NCBI RefSeq assembly: GCF_014596565.1
Contig: NZ_NOIN01000001.1
Span: forward strand, 186,001-250,000
Origin: Pseudomonas sp. PSB18
GTDB taxonomy: Bacteria; Pseudomonadota; Gammaproteobacteria; Pseudomonadales; Pseudomonadaceae
DNA: 64,000 nt
Reading direction: 5' to 3'
The notes under the pieces were generated by a model. The model was not told the origin of the DNA, searched no databases, and saw nothing but the letters and a program-made list of their open reading frames with translations. Of the stretch, positions 35,390 through 47,670 are shown piece by piece (the first letter of the stretch is position 1; every line of letters begins with the position of its first letter). The position numbers were made by a program, and so were the translations under genes.

Positions 35390-35671
35390 ATGGCCAAAGC
35401 CACTGCCCGCCACATCCTGGTTTCCAGCGAAGACAAGTGCAACGAACTCAAGGCCCAGATCGAAGCCGGTGCCGATTTCGCCGAAGTCGCGAAGGCCAAC
35501 TCGTCGTGCCCATCCAGCCGCCAGGGTGGTGACCTGGGTTCGTTCGGCCCAGGCCAGATGGTCAAGGAGTTCGATACCGTCGTGTTCAGCGCACCGATCA
35601 ATGTGGTGCAGGGCCCGGTCAAGACCCAGTTCGGCTATCACCTGCTGGAAGTGACCAGCCGCCAGGACTGA
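35390..35671 (+). CDS. Parvulin-type peptidyl-prolyl isomerase
   Basis: A 93-residue single-domain isomerase (ATARHILVSSEDKCNELKAQ, GGDLGSFGPGQMVKEFD, TQFGYHLLEV) with His, Phe and His residues as in PpiC. It is cytoplasmic, with no signal peptide. GGAAT lies before ATG. A similar protein is encoded at 51490-51765. It speeds proline isomerisation in folding proteins. Confidence 0.95.
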   Translation: MAKATARHILVSSEDKCNELKAQIEAGADFAEVAKANSSCPSSRQGGDLGSFGPGQMVKEFDTVVFSAPINVVQGPVKTQFGYHLLEVTSRQD

Positions 35672-35804
35672 GGATGACGGTGGCGAGGGAGCCTGCTCCC
35701 TCACCACCGTGCCTCCTCACCACCTCCTTGACCACAGGGCTAGCGATCAGCACGCCGCTCGCGTAAAAATCGTGGTCATCGATCACCCGGCTTTAAGGCT
35801 GACA

Positions 35805-37673
35805 ATGCGACTGGTGTTTCCCTCTCTGTTCCTGACCGCCGCGCTCCTGCTGACAGGCGCCGCCGGTGTGTCTGCCGCACCGCAACATGCCCTGACCGTC
35901 TATGGCGAACCGGCCAAATACCCCGAAGGCTTCAGCCATTTCGCCTATGCCAATCCCCAGGCTCCCAAGGGTGGCACTCTGCGCCGCTCGGCCATCGAGA
36001 TCGGCCAGTTCGATCACGTGCTGCCTTACATCGACAAAGGCATCGGGGTCAGCCAGATCGACGGCATGCTGTATTCGCCCCTGGCCCAACGTTCCCTGGA
36101 TGAGCCCTACACGGTCTACGGCCTGGTTGCCCAAAGCATGGAACGCGCGGACGACGGCCTGTCCCTGCGCTTCTATCTGAACCCCAAGGCCCGCTTCGCC
36201 GACGGCAAGCCCATTACCGCCGAAGACGTGCGCTACAGCTTCCAGTTGCTGATGACCCAGGGCAGCCTGCGCTATCGCACCCAATTCGCGGCCGTCAAAG
36301 GCGTCGAAGTCGAAGGCGAGCGCACGGTTCGCTTCGATTTCAAGAACAACGAAAACCGCACCTTGCCCCTGGACATCGCCACCCTGCCGGTGTTTCCCGA
36401 GCATTGGTGGAAAACCCGCGACTTTGCCAGCGGCGGTGGCTATGAAGCGCCGCTGGGCAGTGGGCCGTACCGGGTCGGCAAGGTCGACTCCGGGCGCAGC
36501 ATCACCTTCGAGCGCAACGCCGACTGGTGGGGCAAGGACCTGCCGGTCAGCCGCGGGCTCTACAACTTCGACCATTTCAGCATCGAGTACTTCGGCGACA
36601 CCGACGTGGCGCGCCAGGTGCTGCGTGGCGGCGCCTACGACTACAACCGCGAGTTCTCCGCCACGGGCTTTTCCATCGGCTACGACAGCCCGGCGCTGCG
36701 CGACGGCCGCCTGCAGAAAGCCCACCTGGCCACCGAAGCCCCGCAAACGGCCCAGGGCTTCGTGTTCAACCTGCAAAAGCCGCAGTTCCAGGATCCCCGC
36801 GTCCGCCAGGCCCTGGCGATGCTCTGGGATTTCGAATGGAGCAACCGGCAGATGATGCGCAACCTCTATGTGCGCCAGCAGAGCTTCTTCTCCAACACCG
36901 ACCTGGCTGCCCGAGAGCTGCCCGACGCGAGCGAACTGGCGATCCTTGAACCGCTGCGCGGGAAAGTCCCCGACGAGGTCTTCACCCAGGTGTTCCAGGC
37001 CCCGAAGACCGACGGCAGCGGCGTGATTCGCGACAAGCAATTGCAGGCCCTGGCGCTGCTGGAACAGGCCGGCTGGAAACCCGATGGCGATCGCCTGGTC
37101 AATGCCGAGGGCGAGCCGCTGAGCTTCACCTTCCTCAACAGCCAGAACGGCATGGACCGCCTGCTGCTGCCCTACAAACGCACCCTGGCGCAGATCGGCA
37201 TCGACATGAGCATCCGTCGCATCGACCCGTCCCAATACGTCAACCGCCTGATGAGCCGTGACTACGACATGATCGTCACCGGCTATCCGGTCAGTACCTC
37301 CCCCGGCACCGAGCTCTACAATTACTTCGGTTCGGCGGCGGCCAACGACCCGGGCGCCAACAACTACATGGCCCTGCAGAATCCCGCCGTCGATACCCTG
37401 ATCGACGGGCTGGTCAAGGCCACCACCCAGGACGACATGCTCCGTCATGCCCACGCCCTGGACCGGGTGCTGCAATGGAACTACTACTGGATTCCCAACT
37501 ACTACCCACCGGGCAGTTCGACCGTGTGGTGGAACCGCTTCGGCATGCCGAAGGTGCAGGCCGCCAATGACGAAGCCATCGAGAGCTGGTGGGAAGTCAG
37601 CACCACGCCCTTGACCAATGAACAGATGACCGCCGAGCGAATCAGGCGTGGCACCTCCGGAGGGCGTCACTGA
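35805..37673 (+). CDS. yejA: Peptide ABC transporter substrate-binding protein
   Basis: A 622-residue periplasmic binding protein of family 5 (OppA type). Signal peptide [20 protein letters not shown] with cleavage near VSA-AP. Family motifs: [60 protein letters not shown], and late [20 protein letters not shown]. First gene of yejABEF; the YejABEF system of enterobacteria takes up peptides and microcin C. The upstream frame (from 35709) is not signal-like and is excluded. Its TGA overlaps the yejB ATG by one base. Confidence 0.93.
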   Translation: MRLVFPSLFLTAALLLTGAAGVSAAPQHALTVYGEPAKYPEGFSHFAYANPQAPKGGTLRRSAIEIGQFDHVLPYIDKGIGVSQIDGMLYSPLAQRSLDEPYTVYGLVAQSMERADDGLSLRFYLNPKARFADGKPITAEDVRYSFQLLMTQGSLRYRTQFAAVKGVEVEGERTVRFDFKNNENRTLPLDIATLPVFPEHWWKTRDFASGGGYEAPLGSGPYRVGKVDSGRSITFERNADWWGKDLPVSRGLYNFDHFSIEYFGDTDVARQVLRGGAYDYNREFSATGFSIGYDSPALRDGRLQKAHLATEAPQTAQGFVFNLQKPQFQDPRVRQALAMLWDFEWSNRQMMRNLYVRQQSFFSNTDLAARELPDASELAILEPLRGKVPDEVFTQVFQAPKTDGSGVIRDKQLQALALLEQAGWKPDGDRLVNAEGEPLSFTFLNSQNGMDRLLLPYKRTLAQIGIDMSIRRIDPSQYVNRLMSRDYDMIVTGYPVSTSPGTELYNYFGSAAANDPGANNYMALQNPAVDTLIDGLVKATTQDDMLRHAHALDRVLQWNYYWIPNYYPPGSSTVWWNRFGMPKVQAANDEAIESWWEVSTTPLTNEQMTAERIRRGTSGGRH

Positions 37674-38731
37674 TGTGGGCCTATGTCGCGCGACGCTTGC
37701 TGCTGATCATTCCGACCCTGGTGATCATCCTGCTGGTGAATTTCGTCATCGTCCAGGCGGCTCCCGGTGGCCCGGTGGAACAGGCCATCGCCCACCTCCA
37801 AGGCATCGGCGGCGCCAGCGTCGGCAGCTCGGGCAATGCCATGACCGGCACCTCCCGGGCCAGCCGCGGCCTGGACCCGCAACTGATCAAGGACATCGAG
37901 AAACAATACGGCTTCGACAAACCGGCCCATGAGCGCCTGTGGCTGATGCTCAGCAGCTACGCCCGCCTGGACTTCGGCAAGAGCTTCTTCCGGGGCGCCA
38001 CGGTCACCGACCTGATCCTGGAAAAGATGCCGGTGACCATTTCCCTGGGGCTGTGGGCCACGCTGATCACCTACCTGGTGTCGATCCCGCTGGGCATCCG
38101 CAAGGCGGTGCATCACGGGTCGGCCTTCGATGTCTGGAGCAGCACGGCGATCATCATCGGCTACGCCATGCCGGCGTTCCTCTTCGCAATGTTCCTGATC
38201 GTGGTGTTCGCGGGCGGGACGTCGCTGAACTGGTTTCCGGTGCGCGGGCTGGTATCGGATAACTTCGAATCGCTGTCGACCCTGGGCAAGATCACCGATT
38301 ACTTCTGGCACCTGGTGCTGCCGGTCACATCGCTGGTGATCGGCGGCTTCGCCACCCTGACCATCCTGACGAAGAACTCGTTCCTCAATGAAATCACCCG
38401 CCAATACGTGGTCACGGCGCGGGCCAAGGGCATGAGCGAACGTCGGGTGCTGTACGGGCACGTGTTCCGCAACGCCATGCTGTTGGTGGTGTCGGGAATT
38501 CCCCAGGCGTTCATCAGCGTGTTCTTCGCCGGATCGCTGCTGATCGAGGTGATCTTCTCCCTCGATGGCCTGGGCCGCATGAGCTACGAAGCAGCCGTGT
38601 CCCGGGACTATCCGGTGGTGTTCGGCTCGCTGTTCATCTTCACGCTGTTCGGCCTGCTGATCAAACTCATCGGCGACCTCTGCTACACCCTGGTGGACCC
38701 GCGCATCGACTTCGCCGCGAGGAACGCCTGA
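37673..38731 (+). CDS. yejB: Peptide ABC transporter permease
   Basis: A 352-residue inner-membrane permease of the oligopeptide family. It has one helix at the start ([20 protein letters not shown]), a periplasmic segment, then five helices, with the EAA loop seen in [20 protein letters not shown] and HVFRNAM. It forms the transmembrane pore with YejE. Start and stop both overlap neighbouring genes by one base (TGATG), showing tight translational coupling. Confidence 0.95.
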   Translation: MWAYVARRLLLIIPTLVIILLVNFVIVQAAPGGPVEQAIAHLQGIGGASVGSSGNAMTGTSRASRGLDPQLIKDIEKQYGFDKPAHERLWLMLSSYARLDFGKSFFRGATVTDLILEKMPVTISLGLWATLITYLVSIPLGIRKAVHHGSAFDVWSSTAIIIGYAMPAFLFAMFLIVVFAGGTSLNWFPVRGLVSDNFESLSTLGKITDYFWHLVLPVTSLVIGGFATLTILTKNSFLNEITRQYVVTARAKGMSERRVLYGHVFRNAMLLVVSGIPQAFISVFFAGSLLIEVIFSLDGLGRMSYEAAVSRDYPVVFGSLFIFTLFGLLIKLIGDLCYTLVDPRIDFAARNA

Positions 38732-39753
38732 TGTTCAGATTCTCGCCCTTGGGCCGACGACGTTTCGAGCGTTTCAAGAAGAACCGCCGCGGCTGGTGGT
38801 CGCTGTGGTTGTTCATCGGCCTGTTCATCCTGACCCTGGGCGGCGAGCTGATCGCCAATGACAAGCCGCTGGTGGTGAGCTATCAGGACTCGCTGTATTT
38901 CCCGGTGTTCAAGCGCTACACCGAGCAGGAGTTTGGCGGCCAGCTACCGTTCCAGGCCGACTACCGCAGCAGCTACGTGCAGAACCTGATCCACAAGGAC
39001 GGCGGGTGGCTGCTGTTCCCGCCGATCCCGTTCAGCGACGACACCCCCAATTACGACCTCAACCAACCGGCCCCGAGCCCGCCCACCTCGGTGAACTGGC
39101 TGGGCACCGATGATCAGTCCCGGGACGTGCTGGCCCGGGTGATCTTCGGCGCCCGAGTGTCGATCCTGTTCGCCCTGGCACTGACGGCCATCAGCGCGCT
39201 GATCGGCATCGCCGCCGGCGCGTTGCAGGGGTATTACGGCGGCTGGGTGGACCTGTTGGGACAACGCCTGCTGGAAGTCTGGTCGGGGCTGCCGGTGCTC
39301 TATCTGCTGATCATCCTCTCCGGTTTCGTCGAGCCGAATTTCTGGTGGCTGCTGGGAATCATGGCGCTGTTCTCCTGGCTGGCCCTGGTGGACGTGGTCC
39401 GCGCCGAGTTCCTGCGCGGGCGCAACCTCGAATACGTCAAGGCCGCCAGGGCCCTGGGCCTGACCGACCGCAAGGTGATCGTGCGGCACATCCTGCCCAA
39501 CGCGATGAACGCGACCCTGAGTTATCTGCCGTTCATCCTCACCGGAGCGATCTCCACCCTCACCGCCCTGGACTTCCTCGGCTTCGGCATGCCGGCCGGC
39601 AGCGCGTCCCTGGGCGAGCTGATTGCCCAGGGCAAACAGAACCTGCAAGCACCCTGGCTGGGGCTGACGGCATTCTTCACCCTGGCCCTGATTCTTTCCC
39701 TGTTGGTGTTCATTGGCGAGGCTTTGCGCGATGCATTCGACCCCAGGTCCTGA
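38731..39753 (+). CDS. yejE: Peptide ABC transporter permease
   Basis: A 340-residue inner-membrane permease with a short basic N-terminus (RRRFERFKKNRRGWWSLWLF), a long periplasmic loop, and the OppC-like second half. The EAA loop is NLEYVKAARALGLTDRKVIV with RHILPNAMNA. It pairs with YejB. Its end overlaps the yejF start by 23 bp. Confidence 0.95.
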   Translation: MFRFSPLGRRRFERFKKNRRGWWSLWLFIGLFILTLGGELIANDKPLVVSYQDSLYFPVFKRYTEQEFGGQLPFQADYRSSYVQNLIHKDGGWLLFPPIPFSDDTPNYDLNQPAPSPPTSVNWLGTDDQSRDVLARVIFGARVSILFALALTAISALIGIAAGALQGYYGGWVDLLGQRLLEVWSGLPVLYLLIILSGFVEPNFWWLLGIMALFSWLALVDVVRAEFLRGRNLEYVKAARALGLTDRKVIVRHILPNAMNATLSYLPFILTGAISTLTALDFLGFGMPAGSASLGELIAQGKQNLQAPWLGLTAFFTLALILSLLVFIGEALRDAFDPRS

Positions 39754-41341
39754 TCCGGACGTGCGAGACAACCTGATCGAAATCCGCGACCTGAGCGTGG
39801 CCTTCAACGACCAGGCCGTCGTGCGCAACCTGTGCCTGGACATCCGCCCCGGCGAGTGCCTGGCCCTGGTGGGCGAATCGGGTTCCGGCAAATCGGTGAC
39901 GGCCCACTCGATCCTGCAACTGCTGCCGCCAACCGAGAGCCATACCACCGGCAGCATTCGCTATCGCGGCCAGGAACTGGTCGGTGCCCAAGCCAGCACC
40001 CTGCGAGCGTTGCGCGGCAACCGTATCGCGATGATCTTCCAGGAACCGATGACCTCCCTCAACCCGCTGCACAGCGTCGAAAAGCAGATCGGCGAAACCC
40101 TGATGCTGCACAAGGGCCTGGGCGGTAAAGCGGCGCGGCAACGCATCCTGGAACTGCTGGCCCTGGTCGGCATCCAGAAGCCCGTCGAACGGCTCAAGGC
40201 CTATCCGCATCAGCTCTCCGGCGGTCAGCGCCAACGGGTGATGATTGCCATGGCCCTGGCCTGCGAGCCGGAGCTGTTGATCGCCGACGAACCGACCACT
40301 GCGCTGGACGTGACCGTGCAGCGCAAGATCCTGTTGTTGCTCAGATCCCTCCAGCAACGGCTCGGCATGTCCCTGCTATTGATCAGCCATGATCTGAACC
40401 TGGTGCGCAGCATCGCCCAGCGGGTGTGCGTGATGAAGGCCGGGGAAATCGTCGAACAGGCGCCGTGCGAAACCCTCTTCAGCGCGCCGAAGCACCCCTA
40501 CAGCTGTGAACTGCTGCACGCCGAACCGGAGGGTGAAGCCCTGCCCCGGGACGCGCGCGAAGACGTGTTGCAGGTCCAGGACCTGCGGGTGAGTTTCGCC
40601 CTGGGCGGTGGGTTGTTCCGGCGCAAGGAGTACCTGCGTGCGGTCGACGGCATCAGCCTGAACATCCAGCGCGGCAAGACCCTGGGCATCGTCGGCGAAT
40701 CCGGTTCCGGCAAGTCCACCCTCGGCCAGGCGATCCTGCGGCTGATCGAATCCGAAGGCAGCATTCGCTTCCAGGGTGAAGCCCTCGACGCGCTGCCGCA
40801 GAAAGCATTGCGGCCGTGGCGCAAGCAGATGCAGGTGGTGTTCCAGGATCCGTTCGGCAGCCTCAGCCCACGGATGTCGGTACAGCAGATCATCAGCGAA
40901 GGCCTTGAGGTCCACAGTCCGTCCAGCGCCCAGGAGTGCGAGGCCCGGGTGATCCAGGCCCTCAAGGAAGTCGGCCTCGACCCGCAGAGTCGCCATCGCT
41001 ACCCCCACGAATTTTCCGGCGGCCAACGCCAGCGCATCGCCATCGCCCGGGCCCTGGTGCTCAAGCCGGCCCTGATCCTGCTGGACGAGCCCACATCGGC
41101 GCTGGATCGCACCGTGCAGAAACAAGTGGTCGCCCTGCTCCGCCAGCTCCAGGAGAAGCACGGCCTGACCTACCTGTTCATCAGCCATGACCTGGCGGTG
41201 GTGCGCGCCCTGGCCCACGACATGATCGTGATCAAGGACGGCAAAGTGGTTGAATGCGGCGCCAGTCATGAGGTGTTCGACGCACCAAAACACCCTTACA
41301 CCAAGGAGCTGTTGGCGGCGGCGCATCCGGGGTGGGCATAA
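39731..41341 (+). CDS. yejF: Peptide ABC transporter ATPase (two nucleotide-binding domains)
   Basis: A 536-residue protein with two ABC ATPase domains. The first (about 10-255) has Walker [11 protein letters not shown], signature [15 protein letters not shown] and Walker [13 protein letters not shown]. The second (about 275-525) has [25 protein letters not shown] and [12 protein letters not shown]. It supplies energy to the YejB-YejE pore. The ATG at 39731 lies within the end of yejE; a start six codons upstream is possible. REP hairpins follow at 41362-41427. Confidence 0.96.
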   Translation: MHSTPGPDPDVRDNLIEIRDLSVAFNDQAVVRNLCLDIRPGECLALVGESGSGKSVTAHSILQLLPPTESHTTGSIRYRGQELVGAQASTLRALRGNRIAMIFQEPMTSLNPLHSVEKQIGETLMLHKGLGGKAARQRILELLALVGIQKPVERLKAYPHQLSGGQRQRVMIAMALACEPELLIADEPTTALDVTVQRKILLLLRSLQQRLGMSLLLISHDLNLVRSIAQRVCVMKAGEIVEQAPCETLFSAPKHPYSCELLHAEPEGEALPRDAREDVLQVQDLRVSFALGGGLFRRKEYLRAVDGISLNIQRGKTLGIVGESGSGKSTLGQAILRLIESEGSIRFQGEALDALPQKALRPWRKQMQVVFQDPFGSLSPRMSVQQIISEGLEVHSPSSAQECEARVIQALKEVGLDPQSRHRYPHEFSGGQRQRIAIARALVLKPALILLDEPTSALDRTVQKQVVALLRQLQEKHGLTYLFISHDLAVVRALAHDMIVIKDGKVVECGASHEVFDAPKHPYTKELLAAAHPGWA

Positions 41342-41361
41342 TACCGACACCGTGTCGCGCC

Positions 41362-41427
41362 CATCGCGAGCAGGCTCGCTCCCACATTGGAACGCGATCA
41401 CCTGTGGGAGCGAGCCTGCTCGCGAAG
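41362..41427. repeat. REP pair (inverted)
   Basis: Two inverted copies of the GGGAGCGAGCCTGCTCGCG element, facing each other. It lies between yejF and the sigma-54 activator gene. Confidence 0.85.
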
Positions 41428-41463
41428 GCGGCCTGACAGGCAATACACAACCCGGACCAGACC

Positions 41464-42879
41464 ATGACCCCCACCGAAAACCTCAAGGACTACAAGCGCG
41501 TACGCACCCTGGCGATTCGCTCCTTGTTCGAGATCATCGAACAGTCCAGCGAAGGCACGGTGATTGTCGACCGTGACGCCAACATCGTCTGGATGAACGA
41601 GCGCTACGCCCGGCGCTTCGGCCTGAACTCGGCGCAGGAGGCCGTCGGTCGGGCCTGCGAGAGCGTGATCCCCGGCAGCCTGCTGCGGGAAGTGGTGCGG
41701 ACCGGGCGGCCGATCCTGTTGGACATGCAGGAAATGCCCAAGGAGCCGTTGGTGGTCATGCGTCTGCCGATCCATGACAGCGCCGGCGCGGTCATCGGCG
41801 CCATCGGTTTTGCCTTGTTCGGTGAACTGCATAGTCTGTCGCCGATGCTCAAGCGCTACCAGAGCATGCAGGAAGAACTGGCCTCGACCCGTTCGCTGCT
41901 GCGGGCGCGGCAGACCAAGTACAACTTCGCCCATTTCATCGGCACCAGCAGCGCCGGCCTGGAGGTCAAGCGCCGCGCCCGGCGCAGCGCCAGCACCGAT
42001 TCCCCGGTGTTGCTGCTCGGCGAAACCGGCACCGGCAAGGAACTGCTGGCCCAAGCGATCCACAGTGCCTCGCCACGGGCGCACAAGGCATTCGTCAGCA
42101 TCAACAGCGCGGCAATTCCGGAATCGCTGCTGGAAGCCGAGTTCTTCGGCACGGCCCCCGGAGCCTTCACCGGGGCCGATCGCAAGGGCCGCGCCGGCAA
42201 GCTGCAGATCGCCCAGGGCGGCACGTTGTTCCTGGATGAGATCGGCGACATGCCGCTGCCGCTGCAAAGCAAACTGCTGCGAGTGCTACAGGAAAAGGAA
42301 TATGAACCGGTGGGGTCCAACGAGGTGCTGCAAAGCGATGTCCGCGTGATCGCGGCCACGTCAATGGATCTGGAGGCGGCGATCAAGCGCGGCGAGTTCC
42401 GCGCCGACCTGTATTACCGCCTCAATGTGCTGCCGATCCAGGTCCCCCCGCTGCGCGAGCGCCTGGATGACCTGCCGGCCCTGAGCGAGGCGATCCTCGA
42501 AGACCTGCGCAGCCAGCACGAACTGAACCCCGATGCTCTCGACCTGCTGGGGCAACACGCCTGGCCGGGCAACATCCGCGAATTGCGCAACGTGCTGGAG
42601 CGGGCCGCTCTGCTCAGCGATAACCTGCAGCTCACCGTCGCCGACATCCGTGCGGCCATCGGCACGTTCACCCCGGTGACCCGCTCGGCCAGCCCAAGCC
42701 TGGAACTGCTGCCGCAGGAAACCTTCAGCCAGGCCCGGGCCCGATTCGACCGGCAACTGATCGAAACCACCCTCGCGCAATGCGGCGGCAAGGTGATCGA
42801 AGCGGCGGAGCGACTGGGGCTGGGACGTTCGACGTTGTACAAGAAGATGGTGGCGTTGGGGATTGCCGAGTCTCAATAG
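41464..42879 (+). CDS. hbcR: Sigma-54-dependent activator, PAS-AAA-HTH (HbcR-like)
   Basis: A 471-residue activator. PAS domain at about 20-130 (IEQSSEGTVIVDRDANIVWM). AAA+ domain at about 155-390 with Walker A LLGETGTGKE, the sigma-54 contact loop GAFTGA, Walker B TLFLDEIGDM and the arginine finger region FRADLYYRLNVLP. Fis-type HTH at the end (KVIEAAERLGLGRSTLYKKM). The downstream gene set (GntP transporter, 3-hydroxybutyrate dehydrogenase, acetoacetyl-CoA synthetase) and a sigma-54 promoter at 43095-43109 fit HbcR, described as a hydroxybutyrate catabolism regulator in Pseudomonas. The gene name rests on this context. Confidence 0.9.
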   Translation: MTPTENLKDYKRVRTLAIRSLFEIIEQSSEGTVIVDRDANIVWMNERYARRFGLNSAQEAVGRACESVIPGSLLREVVRTGRPILLDMQEMPKEPLVVMRLPIHDSAGAVIGAIGFALFGELHSLSPMLKRYQSMQEELASTRSLLRARQTKYNFAHFIGTSSAGLEVKRRARRSASTDSPVLLLGETGTGKELLAQAIHSASPRAHKAFVSINSAAIPESLLEAEFFGTAPGAFTGADRKGRAGKLQIAQGGTLFLDEIGDMPLPLQSKLLRVLQEKEYEPVGSNEVLQSDVRVIAATSMDLEAAIKRGEFRADLYYRLNVLPIQVPPLRERLDDLPALSEAILEDLRSQHELNPDALDLLGQHAWPGNIRELRNVLERAALLSDNLQLTVADIRAAIGTFTPVTRSASPSLELLPQETFSQARARFDRQLIETTLAQCGGKVIEAAERLGLGRSTLYKKMVALGIAESQ

Positions 42880-42898
42880 AGAGAAATCAATTCTCTTT
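42880..42898 (+). promoter_or_regulatory. Inverted repeat after hbcR
   Basis: The sequence AGAGAGAAATCAATTCTCTT forms a short dyad followed by TTT. It could be a weak terminator of hbcR or an activator site for the downstream operon; I cannot decide. Confidence 0.35.
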
Positions 42899-42931
42899 TT
42901 GTAGACGACTACTTCCGAGCGCTTCGCGCTC

Positions 42932-42997
42932 ATCGCGAGCAGGCTCGCTCCCACAAACGACCGCGCTCCCCTGTGGGAGCGAGCCTGCTCGCGATGA
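42932..42997. repeat. REP pair (inverted)
   Basis: Two inverted REP copies, like those at 41362-41427, between hbcR and the GntP gene. Confidence 0.85.
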
Positions 42998-43094
42998 GGC
43001 CATCCGAATCAAAAAATCTCAAAAAAGAGACAGCACTCTTCGTATCTCCTCAAGTCAAACAACAAACCTCATATATTTCAACAAGTTACCAACC

Positions 43095-43109
43095 TGGCAC
43101 AAAACTCGC
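43095..43109 (+). promoter_or_regulatory. Sigma-54 (RpoN) promoter of the GntP operon
   Basis: TGGCAC-N5-TCGC, matching the -24/-12 consensus TGGCAC-N5-TTGC except for one base in the -12 box. It lies 53 bp before the GntP start codon, a correct distance for a leader of about 40 bases, and downstream of a gene for a sigma-54 activator. The dyad AAGAG-N6-CTCTT at about 43025-43041 could be the activator site. Confidence 0.7.
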
Positions 43110-43162
43110 TAAAGCTCCTCCCACCGCTTCACCACAAAAATAACAATCCCAGGAGACACACC

Positions 43163-44554
43163 ATGAGTGTGATCATTGCCTTGGCAGCCCTCGCGCTGCT
43201 GATGGTTGCCGCCTACCGTGGCTACAGCGTCATCCTCTTTGCCCCCATCGCCGCCCTCGGCGCCGTCCTGCTCACCGACCCATCCGCCGTCGCCCCTGCC
43301 TTCACCGGGGTGTTCATGGAGAAAATGGTCGGGTTCATCAAACTGTATTTCCCGGTGTTCCTGCTCGGCGCGGTGTTCGGCAAACTGATCGAGTTGTCGG
43401 GCTTCTCCCGCTCCATCGTGGCCGCGGCGATTCGCCTGCTGGGCACGCGCCAGGCGATGCTGGTGATCGTGCTGGTCTGCGCCCTGCTGACCTATGGCGG
43501 CGTGTCGTTGTTCGTCGTGGTGTTCGCGGTGTACCCGTTCGCCGCCGAGATGTTCCGCCAGAGCAATATTCCCAAGCGCCTGATCCCGGCCACCATCGCC
43601 CTCGGTGCATTCTCCTTCACCATGGACGCCCTGCCCGGCACGCCGCAGATCCAGAACATCATCCCCAGCACCTTCTTCAACACCACCGCCTGGGCCGCGC
43701 CGTGGCTGGGTGTGATCGGCACGCTGTTCGTTTTCAGCATCGGCATGCTGTTCCTGCAACGCCAGCGCAACAAGGCCCAGCGCGTGGGCGAAGGCTACGG
43801 CACCGAACTGCGCAACGAGCCGGAAACGGCCGAAGACATCAAGCTGCCCAACCCGTGGATCGCCGTTTCACCGCTGCTGGCGGTCGGCATCATGAACCTG
43901 TTGTTCACCCAGTGGATTCCCCAGTGGTACGGCAAGACCCACAGCCTGGCGCTGCCGGGCATGGCGACACCGGTGACCAGCGACGTCGCCAAGCTCACCG
44001 CGATCTGGGCGGTGCAGGCCGCGCTGTTGGTGGGCATCATCATGGTCCTGCTGTTCGGCTTCCGGGCCATTCGCAGCAAACTGGCCGAAGGCAGTAAAAG
44101 TGCGGTGGGCGGTGCGTTGCTCGCAGCGATGAACACCGCCTCGGAATACGGCTTCGGCGCGGTCATCGCCTCGCTGCCGGGCTTCCTGGTACTGGCCGAC
44201 TGGCTCAAGAGCATTCCCAACCCATTGGTCAACGAAGCCGTGACCGTGACGCTGCTGGCGGGCATTACCGGCTCCGCGTCGGGCGGCATGAGCATCGCCC
44301 TGGCGGCGATGTCCGAAACCTTCATCAGCGCCGCCCACGCCGCCAATATCCCCCTGGAAGTGCTGCACCGGGTCGCAGCGATGGCCAGCGGCGGCATGGA
44401 CACCCTGCCTCACAACGGCGCGGTGATCACCCTGCTGGCGGTCACCGGGCTGACCCACCGTGAAGCCTACAAAGACATTTTCTGCATTACGCTGATCAAG
44501 ACCCTCGCGGTTTTCGTGGTGATCGGTGTGTTCTACGCCACTGGCATTGTATGA
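43163..44554 (+). CDS. GntP-family permease, probably for 3-hydroxybutyrate
   Basis: A 463-residue inner-membrane transporter with about twelve helices (VIIALAALALLMVAAYRGYS at the start). It has GntP/citrate-type features such as LTYGGVSLFVVVFAVYPFAA, PGTPQIQNIIPSTFFNTTAW and MASGGMDTLPHNGAVITLLA. AGGAG lies before ATG. It is the first gene after the sigma-54 promoter and lies 7 bp before the dehydrogenase gene. The substrate, 3-hydroxybutyrate, is inferred from the adjacent genes. Confidence 0.9.
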   Translation: MSVIIALAALALLMVAAYRGYSVILFAPIAALGAVLLTDPSAVAPAFTGVFMEKMVGFIKLYFPVFLLGAVFGKLIELSGFSRSIVAAAIRLLGTRQAMLVIVLVCALLTYGGVSLFVVVFAVYPFAAEMFRQSNIPKRLIPATIALGAFSFTMDALPGTPQIQNIIPSTFFNTTAWAAPWLGVIGTLFVFSIGMLFLQRQRNKAQRVGEGYGTELRNEPETAEDIKLPNPWIAVSPLLAVGIMNLLFTQWIPQWYGKTHSLALPGMATPVTSDVAKLTAIWAVQAALLVGIIMVLLFGFRAIRSKLAEGSKSAVGGALLAAMNTASEYGFGAVIASLPGFLVLADWLKSIPNPLVNEAVTVTLLAGITGSASGGMSIALAAMSETFISAAHAANIPLEVLHRVAAMASGGMDTLPHNGAVITLLAVTGLTHREAYKDIFCITLIKTLAVFVVIGVFYATGIV

Positions 44555-44561
44555 GGTTCTT

Positions 44562-45338
44562 ATGACGACAACTCTTTCCGGCAAGACCGCCCTGGTCACC
44601 GGTTCTACCAGCGGCATCGGCCTGGGCATCGCCCTGAGCCTGGCCAAGGCCGGCGCCGACTTGATCCTCAATGGCTTTGGCGATGCGTCGGCGGTGATCG
44701 CCGAAGTGCAGCAGTTCGGCGGCAAGGTGGGCCATCATCCGGCCGATGTCAGTGATCCGGCCCAGATCGCCGAGATGCTCGCTTATGCCGAGCGGGAATT
44801 CGGCGGCGTCGACATTCTGGTGAACAACGCCGGCATCCAGCATGTGGCCGCCGTGGAGGACTTCCCGGTGGAGCGCTGGGACTCGATCATCGCTATCAAC
44901 CTGTCCTCGGTGTTCCACGCCACCCGCCTGAGCCTGCCAGGCATGCGCAGCAAGGGCTGGGGGCGGATCGTCAATATCGCCTCGGTACACGGCCAGGTCG
45001 GCTCGGTGGGCAAGGCCGCCTATGTCGCGGCCAAGCACGGGGTGATCGGCCTGACCAAAGTGGTCGGCCTGGAAACCGCCACCAGCAACGTCACCTGCAA
45101 CGCCATCTGCCCCGGCTGGGTGCTGACCCCGCTGGTGCAGAAACAGATCGACGACCGCATCGCCAGCGGCATCGACCCGCAACAGGCCCAGCATGATCTA
45201 TTGGCCGAGAAGCAGCCGTCGCTGGATTTCGTCACTCCGCCGCAACTGGGGGAACTGGTGCTGTTCCTGTGCAGCGAAGCCGGCAGCCAGGTGCGTGGCG
45301 CAGCGTGGAATATCGATGGTGGGTGGTTGGCCCAGTAA
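44562..45338 (+). CDS. bdhA: 3-hydroxybutyrate dehydrogenase (short-chain dehydrogenase)
   Basis: A 258-residue NAD-dependent dehydrogenase that oxidises D-3-hydroxybutyrate to acetoacetate. Nucleotide-binding motif VTGSTSGIGLGIA, NNAGIQ near 85, catalytic Ser in NIASVHGQ and YVAAK near 150-154. C-terminal WNIDGGWLAQ is usual in this family. The ATG at 44562 has GAGG before it; a longer frame from 44526 lies within the GntP end. It is in the operon with the transporter and acetoacetyl-CoA synthetase. Confidence 0.94.
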   Translation: MTTTLSGKTALVTGSTSGIGLGIALSLAKAGADLILNGFGDASAVIAEVQQFGGKVGHHPADVSDPAQIAEMLAYAEREFGGVDILVNNAGIQHVAAVEDFPVERWDSIIAINLSSVFHATRLSLPGMRSKGWGRIVNIASVHGQVGSVGKAAYVAAKHGVIGLTKVVGLETATSNVTCNAICPGWVLTPLVQKQIDDRIASGIDPQQAQHDLLAEKQPSLDFVTPPQLGELVLFLCSEAGSQVRGAAWNIDGGWLAQ

Positions 45339-45358
45339 CCCAGGACTACCCTGACACT

Positions 45359-45513
45359 GATCGTTCCCACGCTCTGCGTGGGAATGCAACTAGGGACGCT
45401 CCGCGTTCCAAAGAGCCAAGCGTGGGAATGCATCTAGGGACGCTGCGTGTTCCAACAGCGGACGCAGAGCGTCCATTGAGGCGTTCCCACGCAGAGCGTG
45501 GGAACGATCCTGA
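45359..45513. repeat. Intergenic inverted repeat family (GTTCCCACGC)
   Basis: Outer arms GATCGTTCCCACGCTCTGCG and its complement enclose two direct repeats with GGGAATGCAnCTAGGGACGC. The 155-bp block can fold into a long stem. Similar blocks are widespread intergenic repeats in P. fluorescens genomes. Confidence 0.75.
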
Positions 45514-45542
45514 CGATCCTGAACAAGAATAAGAGATACGCC

Positions 45543-47498
<1,956 letters not shown>

Positions 47499-47518
47499 CC
47501 CCCCACAAAACTGCTTTT

Positions 47519-47652
47519 CTGTGGCGAGGGGATTTATCCCCGCTGGGCTGCGAAGCAGCCCTAAATCCAGACACCTCGGTACATCAGATAGATTGTGTTG
47601 ATTGCATTGGGGCTGCTCCGCAGCCCGGCGGGGATAAATCCCCTCGCCACAG
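47519..47652. repeat. Intergenic inverted repeat (GGGGATTTATCCCC family)
   Basis: The arms CTGTGGCGAGGGGATTTATC and its complement lie 90 bp apart and each contains its own small stem (GGGCTGC...GCAGCCC). A large cruciform between the convergent ends of the acetoacetyl-CoA synthetase and pilT/U-like genes, perhaps acting as a terminator. Confidence 0.75.
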
Positions 47653-47670
47653 GGAATGTGCCAAACCCCA

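Noticed and set aside
35793..37670. Minus-strand open frame of 625 codons
   Set aside because: Antisense to yejA; Gly/Ala/Val/His-rich composition with no recognisable fold.
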